Shown one piece after another: positions 1 through 4,700 of a stretch of DNA of 7,084 nucleotides. Positions within the stretch are counted from its first letter, which is position 1, and each line of letters starts with the position of its first letter. The notes beneath the pieces are model-generated. The model was given only the letters and a program-made list of their open reading frames with translations, did not search any database and was not told the DNA's origin. This DNA comes from Porphyrobacter sp. (lineage in GTDB: Bacteria; Pseudomonadota; Alphaproteobacteria; Sphingomonadales; Sphingomonadaceae). The stretch lies in contig JAKFWB010000432.1 in NCBI GenBank assembly GCA_021732945.1, positions 1 to 7,084 on the forward strand, read 5' to 3'. A program made the translations under genes and the position numbers.

Positions 1-92
1 TGTGGGGAGTCATGATGTGGTTTGGCATTTCCTGCCGGGTGCCACCGACCGAGCAGCCGGAAAGCGATGATCGCGTTCTGTGCAGTGTTCAT
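1..92 (-). CDS. Partial unknown protein, N-terminus only (runs off the left edge)
   Basis: An open minus-strand frame starts with ATG at base 92 and stays open to the window edge, giving about 30 residues beginning MNTAQNAIIAFRLLGRWHPA. The start overlaps the stop of the preceding 211-aa gene in an ATGA tetranucleotide. A GGAG sequence lies about 7 nt upstream, which supports the start. The frame has no stop in the window and is too short to assign to a family. By context it is the third gene of the repC-led operon and should belong to the same mobile or plasmid-like module. The function is unknown. Confidence 0.6.
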   Translation of the reverse strand, partial: MNTAQNAIIAFRLLGRWHPAGNAKPHHDSP

Positions 93-724
93 GTGACGTC
101 TCCGCCAAATATGTTGGGGTTTCCGGCTCGGTCGAAATCCAGGCCCGACATCGGGGTCGGTGGAGGCTCAGCCTCCCGGTTCAGCTCGGCGCAGAACCGC
201 TGGTAAAAGCCGTAGCTCAACCGCTCGAACGGTGCCGCATTCGTGATTGTCTGGACGATTGGCAGGGGGTCATCGCCGATGGGTGCCCCACGGAGTGACG
301 CCAGAATGACCGCCCTTTCGTAGGCGTGGAGGACGAAGTCACAAAAGGTGGCCCCATCCAACCTCGTCAGCATGCCAGCAATGACCCGGGCGTCTGGAAT
401 GGTACAATGCTGCCCGACCAGTTGCCTGATCGGATCGTGCCAATGGTCGAAATGCCTGACCCAGCTTTCCAGCCATACGGGCCAAAGGACTTGGCCGTCA
501 GGAACTGGAAGTTGATCGCAAACCTCGTCGGCAGTGAGATCGTAAATCTCCCCGAACAGAGCTGGCAGGGCAGCAAAGATCGGCTGCGGATCAATGTCGC
601 GCATCAGGATCGCGGCGGCATGGCGCCAGCTCAAAACGGGGTCCCGCCCGGGCTTGTAGGACGGCCACCAGATGTTGCCCGCCGCCAGCGCCTCCCACAG
701 GCTTGTGGTTCGCGTTTGTGTCAT
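89..724 (-). CDS. Hypothetical protein (211 aa) coupled to repC
   Basis: I do not recognise this protein. The start at 724 (MTQTRTTSLW) is preferred over the upstream ATG at 766 for two reasons. It forms an ATGA overlap with the repC stop, and a strong GGGGAGG Shine-Dalgarno sequence sits 7 nt before it. The protein is rich in Trp, His and Asp around residues 65-105 (for example VRHFDHWHDPIRQL) and ends with a Pro-rich stretch followed by a short Gly/Asp/Asn tail. It has no signal peptide, clear transmembrane segment or recognisable catalytic motif, so it is probably a soluble cytoplasmic protein. Tight coupling to repC and to the next gene suggests a role in plasmid or element maintenance, but that is inference from position only. 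That it is a real gene is well supported; its function is open. Confidence 0.75.
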   Translation of the reverse strand: MTQTRTTSLWEALAAGNIWWPSYKPGRDPVLSWRHAAAILMRDIDPQPIFAALPALFGEIYDLTADEVCDQLPVPDGQVLWPVWLESWVRHFDHWHDPIRQLVGQHCTIPDARVIAGMLTRLDGATFCDFVLHAYERAVILASLRGAPIGDDPLPIVQTITNAAPFERLSYGFYQRFCAELNREAEPPPTPMSGLDFDRAGNPNIFGGDVT

Positions 725-1899
725 GGCTGCACCTCCCCAGAGAGCTTCGCCAGGGCCGAAAGACATGCACCTGCAAAGCTGTGGTCAGTTCTGGGGGCTG
801 ACACCTCCAGTGCGAACTGGCGGTCCGGCAATATCCCTTCTGGATAGCCCTTGGCTGCCTTGATCATGGGCAACAGGCTGGAGGCGTTCCGCAGCTGCCC
901 GCTCAGGCATTTCCTGCCTGACCGTGCTCGGTAGCGGTGCTCGCTTGGCAATCGCGCGTTGCGGTCGATCACGAGCAGACAAAGTGCCGCGCGCTCACGC
1001 CCTAGCCTTTCGCATGCCTCAGCCCAGGCCGGCTGCGAGACATTGTGCCAACGGCAGGCGATTGCGGACGCGTCAACAATGTCTGGCCAGCTCGGTTGCC
1101 GGTCTGAAGGCAGCAGGCTGCGATAGTCTCCGCTGGCAAGGCTGGCAGCCATTGCTGGGGAGACCTCGTCCGACCGATCAGCGCCAGTCGCGCGCTTACG
1201 GTTTTTGGACGAGTCTTTGACAAGTATATTGGGTGCGAAGATTTCTTCCGTCCGGTGGGAAGATTTCGTGTCACCGGACGGAAGATCCAGTTGCACCAGC
1301 AGCGCCTCGAGCATGCCCTTCAAGGCTTCCAGCTTCTCTATAGAACTGATGCGGGAGACGCGTCCCCTAGGCAGAATACGCTCTGCCTCCTCGATCAACA
1401 CGTCTGACTGCGTCGTGCGGATCTCGCGGCCGAGCCTGATGACCTCTTGCCGGAGTGACGCGACCGCACGCTCATGAAGCTCCATAGCCTCAAGCCGAGC
1501 CTTCCACCGGCCATAGCCATCGATGAGCGGGCGCAGGCTGATCCCCGCAAGACTAACGATGACGCCGTCACGGCGTTGACCAGTACGTCGCGCATGGGGG
1601 ACATGGGTCCGCTCGATGAGCCCGCCGCGTTCAAGCTCGGCCTCAGCGTTGTGCAAAACCTTCGTCGAGATGCGCAGCGCCTGACCCGTGGTTTGTGGTT
1701 GCTCCCACACCCCGCAAATCTTGCCACGCTCAAAATCGGAAGACCGACAGCCGAGGATGTAGTGCTTCAGGACCCGCACTGCGGTCGCTGAAAGGTATTC
1801 CGCCCGGCAAGTCCCCGGTGCGATCTTCTCGATCAAATCAGCCAGGCTGAAGTGGGTGACGCCGGGTGGAAGCCCCTCGTGTGCCAATGAGATGCTCAT
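721..1899 (-). CDS. repC: RepC-family plasmid replication initiator
   Basis: A 392-aa protein resembling RepC, the initiator of alphaproteobacterial repABC and repC-only plasmids, which in studied plasmids binds an origin within its own gene. The N-terminal part (about residues 15-130) has the RepC winged-helix pattern: FSLADLIEKIAPG, a helix around VRVLKHYILG, GVWEQPQTTGQALRIS, the helix AEAELERGGLIER, and an RRTGQRRDG wing followed by GISLRPLI. A Leu/Arg/Glu-rich helical stretch covers about 130-205. A variable linker leads to a C-terminal domain near 275-350 with the RepC-like AWAEACERLGRERAALCLLVI. The usual NPGGYLR-like motif there is replaced by a diverged sequence. The ATG at 1899 is preceded by GGGAGG with 7-nt spacing. 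No repA or repB lies upstream, only a structured leader, a nested palindrome and a tRNA. Its neighbour suggests an integrated element, though a second-chromosome or plasmid setting cannot be excluded from sequence alone. Confidence 0.85.
   Translation of the reverse strand: MSISLAHEGLPPGVTHFSLADLIEKIAPGTCRAEYLSATAVRVLKHYILGCRSSDFERGKICGVWEQPQTTGQALRISTKVLHNAEAELERGGLIERTHVPHARRTGQRRDGVIVSLAGISLRPLIDGYGRWKARLEAMELHERAVASLRQEVIRLGREIRTTQSDVLIEEAERILPRGRVSRISSIEKLEALKGMLEALLVQLDLPSGDTKSSHRTEEIFAPNILVKDSSKNRKRATGADRSDEVSPAMAASLASGDYRSLLPSDRQPSWPDIVDASAIACRWHNVSQPAWAEACERLGRERAALCLLVIDRNARLPSEHRYRARSGRKCLSGQLRNASSLLPMIKAAKGYPEGILPDRQFALEVSAPRTDHSFAGACLSALAKLSGEVQP
732..738 (-). promoter_or_regulatory. 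Ribosome binding site of the 211-aa gene
   Basis: On the minus strand GGGGAGG lies 7 nt before the ATG at 724, inside the 3' end of repC. It decides the start of the downstream gene and shows that, besides the ATGA overlap, the gene has its own strong ribosome entry site. Confidence 0.75.
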
Positions 1900-1905
1900 G
1901 AAGCA

Positions 1906-1911
1906 CCTCCC
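1906..1911 (-). promoter_or_regulatory. Ribosome binding site of repC
   Basis: GGGAGG on the minus strand, 7 nt before the repC ATG at 1899. It directly abuts a 7-bp hairpin arm (1911-1929), so its accessibility may depend on leader folding. Confidence 0.75.
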
Positions 1912-1942
1912 GCAAGGTTTGCCCTTGCGCCCGATTCTCGGG
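1911..1942 (-). promoter_or_regulatory. repC leader hairpins beside the ribosome binding site
   Basis: Two adjacent inverted repeats occupy the repC leader. The first has arms CGCAAGG (1911-1917) and CCTTGCG (1923-1929) around a 5-nt loop. The second has arms CCCGA (1930-1934) and TCGGG (1938-1942) around 3 nt. The first touches the Shine-Dalgarno sequence. In repABC plasmids, repC expression is known to be controlled by alternative leader structures chosen by the antisense RNA. The position here fits such control, but the folding has not been computed. Confidence 0.45.
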
Positions 1943-1956
1943 TCGCGTAAATGTGA

Positions 1957-2020
1957 GAAATAGCCGAACCGCTATTGAAATGACCGCTGCGAAGGGTGCC
2001 AGCCCTTCCGGCGGTTTTTC
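1957..2020 (+). ncRNA. Predicted counter-transcribed antisense RNA controlling repC (ctRNA)
   Basis: The plus strand, opposite to repC, carries two stem-loops just upstream of the repC start. The first has arms AATAGC (1959-1964) and GCTATT (1971-1976) with a 6-nt loop. The second is a rho-independent terminator (1984-2019). A possible promoter upstream is TTGCGC (1925-1930), a 17-nt gap, then TAAATG (1948-1953), which is weak at the -10. This would give a transcript of roughly 60 nt. Small antisense RNAs ending in a terminator and located between repB and repC are the known repC regulators of repABC plasmids, with a size near 60 nt. Both ends are estimates. The call rests on structure and position, not on sequence similarity. 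Confidence 0.5.
1984..2019 (+). terminator. Rho-independent terminator on the strand opposite repC
   Basis: The arms are CCGCTG plus GAAGGG (1984-1996, one bulged C at 1990) and CCCTTC plus CGGCGG (2003-2014). They surround a 6-nt loop and are followed at once by five T residues (2015-2019). The U-tract lies on the plus-strand side. No plus-strand protein gene precedes it, so it most likely ends the antisense RNA rather than an mRNA. Confidence 0.75.
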
Positions 2021-2107
2021 GTTTGCGCCATCGGTCTGGAGGGTCGGAAATCCGCGTTATGTGCACATACTGTGCACCGACCCGATTTACCTGAGTCGGC
2101 GCAAACG
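2020..2107. repeat. Nested inverted repeat between the repC leader and tRNA-Arg
   Basis: There are three tiers of dyad symmetry. The outer 10-bp perfect arms are CGTTTGCGCC (2020-2029) and GGCGCAAACG (2098-2107). The middle 7-bp perfect arms are GGGTCGG (2041-2047) and CCGACCC (2077-2083). The inner element is two copies of TGTGCAC (2060-2066 and 2071-2077) spaced 11 bp apart, whose GTGCAC cores are themselves palindromic. The outer and middle dyads are almost concentric (centres near 2063 and 2062); the inner pair is centred a few bases to the right. No gene fits this stretch. It could be a protein-binding site for replication, partition or recombination, or a regulatory operator for the repC leader promoter. 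Confidence 0.6.
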
Positions 2108-2136
2108 GCCAACTCCCTGATTTTACTTGAAGAATC

Positions 2137-2213
2137 TGGCGCACCCGACAGGATTCGAACCTGTGACCTCTGCCTTCGGAGGGCAGCACTCTATCCAGCT
2201 GAGCTACGGGTGC
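2137..2213 (-). tRNA. tRNA-Arg (anticodon CCG)
   Basis: A complete 77-nt tRNA is visible on the minus strand. The acceptor stem is GCACCCG paired with CGGGTGC, followed by discriminator G and an encoded CCA end at 2139-2137. The D arm is GCTCAGCTGGATAGAGT. The anticodon stem CTGCC/GGCAG encloses loop CTCCGAA, so the anticodon is CCG and reads CGG (Arg). The T loop is the standard GGTTCGAATCC. The gene is intact. Its 3' end faces the repC module, and tRNA 3' ends are frequent integration sites for mobile elements, so this is the likely chromosomal border. The integration itself is inferred. Confidence 0.95.
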
Positions 2214-2232
2214 ATGGTGCCATGCGGTGCGC

Positions 2233-2263
2233 GTTATATCCCGCGCGGGCGGCCGCTTAGCAA
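2233..2263 (-). promoter_or_regulatory. Possible promoter of tRNA-Arg
   Basis: On the minus strand TTGCTA (2263-2258) could act as a -35. GATATA (2240-2235, 17-nt spacer) or the overlapping TATAAC (2238-2233, 19-nt spacer) could act as the -10. Transcription would start roughly 10-15 nt before the mature 5' end of the tRNA at 2213. The match is partial. Confidence 0.3.
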
Positions 2264-2380
2264 GAGGCTTGGCGCGGCGCCAGACAATTGTGTCGATGAA
2301 TGCACCGGACTCGGCTGGGCGCAGCAACAGCACGGGTGAGCTTAACCAATCGGCAAGGTGCGCCGCCTAGGCTCTGCCCC

Positions 2381-2767
2381 ATGGCCACGCTTCCGCCCGA
2401 GATGATTCTGTCCAGCGATGCTGCGGCATTGGCAAGCAGGGCTGCACCCGCGGCGCTGATTTCAACCTGGGATGCGTTGCACGGCCAATCTGCGCAGCTC
2501 GCCCTGCTCGCCCGGCTTGCGCCCGAACCCGCCCAAGGCAATGGCGGGCTGGAAGCGGCGCTCGCCGCGTCGCAGCCGTGGCAGCGGTCGTTGGTCGCGC
2601 AAGGGATGGATGATATCGCAGCGATGCTCGACACCGGGCTGATGGCCTTGTCCACCTTGTCGCACCGCGGGCAGGATACCGCGGCACCGGCGCTGACCCT
2701 TTGGCGCGAGTTTCACGCTGCACGCGCGGCGCTGCTTGGGGTGCTGAGCAGCAGTGCTGCCGCCTGA
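2381..2767 (+). CDS. Hypothetical protein (128 aa), Ala-rich and helical
   Basis: I do not recognise this family. The start at 2381 (MATLPPEMIL) is preferred over the in-frame ATG at 2300, because the upstream extension reads like translated non-coding DNA and lies close to the tRNA promoter region. The product is Ala/Leu-rich and predicted to be almost wholly helical, with no signal peptide or catalytic motif. Segments such as WDALHGQSAQLALLARLAPE and MDDIAAMLDTGLMALSTLSH look amphipathic. No Shine-Dalgarno sequence is visible. A TAGGCT element ends exactly 7 nt before the ATG, which is compatible with a leaderless mRNA. It lies 53 bp before mmcB, in the same direction, and may be a small cytoplasmic protein. 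The codon pattern and the gene-like spacing support coding. Confidence 0.65.
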   Translation: MATLPPEMILSSDAAALASRAAPAALISTWDALHGQSAQLALLARLAPEPAQGNGGLEAALAASQPWQRSLVAQGMDDIAAMLDTGLMALSTLSHRGQDTAAPALTLWREFHAARAALLGVLSSSAAA

Positions 2768-2785
2768 CGGTCACTCCTTCGACGC

Positions 2786-2815
2786 TTGACTGTGTTCGCA
2801 GTTTGTTCCAATCGT
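2786..2815 (+). promoter_or_regulatory. Possible mmcB promoter spanning the LexA box
   Basis: TTGACT (2786-2791) is a good -35. An AATCGT (2810-2815, 18-nt gap) is a poor -10. If used, transcription would begin at or within a few bases of the ATG at 2821, and the LexA box would fill the spacer, the expected position for a repressor that blocks RNA polymerase. The -10 is weak, so this is tentative. Confidence 0.35.
2794..2808 (+). promoter_or_regulatory. LexA (SOS) operator upstream of mmcB
   Basis: GTTC (2794-2797), seven bases, GTTC (2805-2808): an exact match to the alphaproteobacterial LexA box GTTC-N7-GTTC. It ends 12 bp before the mmcB start codon. The downstream gene belongs to a DNA-repair family reported as SOS-controlled in Caulobacter, which makes a chance match unlikely. 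Confidence 0.8.
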
Positions 2816-2820
2816 GCGGC

Positions 2821-3324
2821 ATGTCTGGTGCCGCGCCGCTCAATTCCGATTCGTCCCTCGATAGAAGCATGGCTGCCAGCGCCGTCGCGCGCGGGATTGG
2901 GCGATTATTTGCGCGCAACGATATCTGGTGCCTGTCGGAAGTGCCGCTGCGCAATGGCCGCCGCGCCGATCTGATGGGAATCGACGCGCGCGGGCAGGTG
3001 CTGATTGTCGAGATCAAGGTGGCGCGCAGCGATCTGCTGGGTGACAACAAGTGGCCCGATTACCTCGATTTCTGCGACCGGTTCTTCTGGGGGGTTCCGC
3101 CGGGGCTGGATCGCTCCCCGCTCGATGGCGCGGCCTTCCGGCCCGAAACCTGCGGGGTGATTGTCGCCGATGGCTATGATGCGGAAATCCTGCGCCCGGC
3201 GGCGCTGGAACCGTTGGCAGCGGCTCGGCGCAAGACGCAGGTCGAGCATCTGGCGCGGATCGCGATGCGTCGGCACACGGCGCTATTGGACCCGCTGTGC
3301 CTAGGGCTTGATACGCTCGGGTAG
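2821..3324 (+). CDS. mmcB: MmcB-family DNA repair protein (PD-(D/E)XK-like)
   Basis: A 167-aa protein of the MmcB family, linked in Caulobacter to mitomycin C and DNA-damage tolerance. A restriction-endonuclease-like core is visible: E40 in LSEVPLRNGRRADLM, D50 in the same stretch, then beta strand VLIVEIK with E64-x-K66. The family-typical VARSDLLGDNKWPDYLDFCD and FFWGVPP follow at about residues 67-95. Asp50 and Glu64-x-Lys66 are the expected metal-binding and catalytic positions. It should act in the cytoplasm on DNA. The start at 2821 is chosen because the longer frame from 2701 lies inside the preceding gene and crosses the LexA operator. No Shine-Dalgarno sequence precedes the ATG. The LexA box indicates damage induction. 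The exact biochemical activity of the family is not settled. Confidence 0.88.
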   Translation: MSGAAPLNSDSSLDRSMAASAVARGIGRLFARNDIWCLSEVPLRNGRRADLMGIDARGQVLIVEIKVARSDLLGDNKWPDYLDFCDRFFWGVPPGLDRSPLDGAAFRPETCGVIVADGYDAEILRPAALEPLAAARRKTQVEHLARIAMRRHTALLDPLCLGLDTLG

Positions 3325-3382
3325 CCCGCCCTGCGACTTTGCCCTGTCGTGTCGGCGCAAATTGCGTCATAGCTTACCCGCC

Positions 3383-4159
3383 ATGCTGCCCGCCGAAACC
3401 CCCGTTCCGCTTGCGCTGCTGATTGTCAGCTGCGCTGTCACGGTGATTGTTGCGCTGCGGTATCTGCTAACGAGCGGCGTGTTTGCGATGATCACTGCGC
3501 GGGTCCGGCCCGGCCTATATGCCGGCCGGGGCGAGCAGATCGGGCGGGAGCTGCGCTGGTCGCTGCTGTCCGCCGCCATCTACGGGGTGCCTGCGGGAAT
3601 CGTGCTTTGGGGCTGGCGGCATCATGATTGGACGCTGATTACCGCCGATTGGGCGGCGCTGCCGTGGTGGTATCACCCGTTCAGCGTGCTGATTTACCTG
3701 TTCGTGCAGGACACCTGCTTTTACTGGAGCCACCGCTGGATGCACCGGCCCAAGTGGTTCCGGATCGCCCATGCGGTCCACCATCAGAGCCGCCCGCCAA
3801 CCGCCTGGACCGCGATGAGCTTTCACCCGATCGAAGCGGTTACTGGCGCGGTGGTGGTCCCGGTGCTGGTGTTTCTGGTGCCGATCCATATCAGCATGCT
3901 GGGCATCGTGTTGACCGTGGCGACGGTGATGGGGGTGACCAACCATATGGGGTGGGAGATGTTCCCGCGCTGGATCGTTCATTCTCCATTGGGACATTGG
4001 CTGATAACCGCCAGCCATCACGAGCGCCATCACGAGGACTATCAATGCAATTTCGGGCTGTATTTTCGCCTCTGGGATCGCTGGTGCGGCACCGACAAGG
4101 GGCTCTCGCGCCGGATCGTGGCCGAGGCCGGGCACGGCGAGCAGGCGGTCCTGTCGTGA
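3383..4159 (+). CDS. Sterol desaturase / fatty acid hydroxylase family membrane protein
   Basis: A 258-aa integral membrane protein of the di-iron fatty acid hydroxylase superfamily. The histidine clusters that bind iron are all present: HRWMH (H117-x3-H121), HAVHH (H130-x2-H133-H134), H188 in TNHMG, and HHERHH (H212-H217). These are followed by the family-typical NFGLYFRLWDRWCGT. Hydrophobic segments lie near residues 8-30, 60-77, 100-115 and 155-185, so the active site should face the cytoplasm between membrane helices. Family members hydroxylate or desaturate lipids, sterols or carotenoids; the substrate cannot be told from sequence. The start at 3383 gives the expected hydrophobic N-terminus. 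A TAGCTT element ends 7 nt before it and no Shine-Dalgarno sequence is seen. The end overlaps the next gene by 4 bases. Confidence 0.9.
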   Translation: MLPAETPVPLALLIVSCAVTVIVALRYLLTSGVFAMITARVRPGLYAGRGEQIGRELRWSLLSAAIYGVPAGIVLWGWRHHDWTLITADWAALPWWYHPFSVLIYLFVQDTCFYWSHRWMHRPKWFRIAHAVHHQSRPPTAWTAMSFHPIEAVTGAVVVPVLVFLVPIHISMLGIVLTVATVMGVTNHMGWEMFPRWIVHSPLGHWLITASHHERHHEDYQCNFGLYFRLWDRWCGTDKGLSRRIVAEAGHGEQAVLS

Positions 4160-4593
4160 GGTTGGCAGCCTGGGCGCTGGCGGTAAGCGCGACCCTGTTG
4201 ACAGCAGCGCCTGCTCTGGCAGGCGATGTCATCATCACCATCACCGATCTGCGATCATCCAAAGGCGTGGTGCGCGCCTGCATGACCATCCGCGCAGATA
4301 TCTTCCCCAAATGCATCAAGGATACCGGCGCGCATCGCACGGTCGTGCCTGCTGGGAAGACGGTCGAAATTCGCTTCACCGGGGTCAAGCCCGGCGATTA
4401 CGCCATCGCTTTGCTGCATGACGAGAATGACAACGGCAAGGCTGACCGGGCGCTGGGGATGATGCCCAAGGAAGGTTATGGCTTTTCGCGCGATGCCCCA
4501 GTCAAGCTGGCCCCGCCCAAGTTCAAGGACGCGGTGATGACTGTCGGAGAGGGCACCAGCCGGGTCACCATCAAGATGCGATATTTCCTCTAA
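4156..4593 (+). CDS. DUF2141 family exported protein
   Basis: A 145-aa protein starting at GTG 4156, in a GTGA overlap with the stop of the desaturase gene. That start gives a clean signal peptide (RLAAWALAVSATLLTAAPALA, cleavage likely after Ala22), whereas any upstream start in this frame would lie deep in the desaturase gene. The mature part has the DUF2141 pattern: a beta-rich ITITDLRSSKGVVRACM, the Cys pair C42 and C53 that may form a disulfide, GVKPGDYAIALLHDENDNGK with an Asp/Asn-rich calcium-site-like loop at 89-97, then MPKEGYGFSRDA. Its destination is the periplasm or outer surface. The function of the family is unknown. Overlap with the desaturase implies co-translation and perhaps a shared envelope-lipid role, which is inference. 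Confidence 0.88.
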   Translation: MRLAAWALAVSATLLTAAPALAGDVIITITDLRSSKGVVRACMTIRADIFPKCIKDTGAHRTVVPAGKTVEIRFTGVKPGDYAIALLHDENDNGKADRALGMMPKEGYGFSRDAPVKLAPPKFKDAVMTVGEGTSRVTIKMRYFL

Positions 4594-4631
4594 TCCGCGG
4601 TCACTACCCGCCCACCAATTCGCTGTCGCGT

Positions 4632-4646
4632 TTAACGTGATGTTTA
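4632..4646 (+). promoter_or_regulatory. CtrA-like site upstream of the PAS protein gene
   Basis: TTAA (4632-4635), seven bases, TTTA (4643-4646) matches the CtrA consensus TTAA-N7-TTAA at seven of eight fixed bases. It sits 28-55 bp before the candidate starts of the 575-aa gene. CtrA is the alphaproteobacterial cell-cycle regulator. A single near-match of this length can occur by chance, so confidence is low. Confidence 0.25.
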
Positions 4647-4700
4647 CCACGCCGCGCCACAACGGCTGCGGTAATGGTCACGAAAGGGCGGATGACAGCC

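Noticed and set aside
326..847. A 173-codon plus-strand frame opposite the 211-aa gene and the repC 3' end
   Set aside because: The minus-strand genes here have Shine-Dalgarno sequences and ATGA coupling; this frame has neither and matches no family.
2137..2160. A second copy of the tRNA 3' end as an att repeat within the window
   Set aside because: The tRNA 3' sequence (for example GGTTCGAATCCTGTC) was found only once, so the far att site, if it exists, lies outside the window.
1896..2333. A 145-codon minus-strand frame across the tRNA, containing the string [20 protein letters not shown]
   Set aside because: This is the familiar conceptual translation of a tRNA gene and its flanks. It also covers the predicted ctRNA and palindrome, so it is not a protein gene.
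2072..2339. Plus-strand frames over the tRNA (for example [20 protein letters not shown])
   Set aside because: Another well-known spurious translation, from the strand opposite a tRNA; there is no independent coding evidence.
2367..3050. A 227-codon minus-strand frame opposite the 128-aa gene and mmcB
   Set aside because: It is Arg/Pro/Ala-rich shadow sequence that crosses the LexA operator and two better-supported genes.
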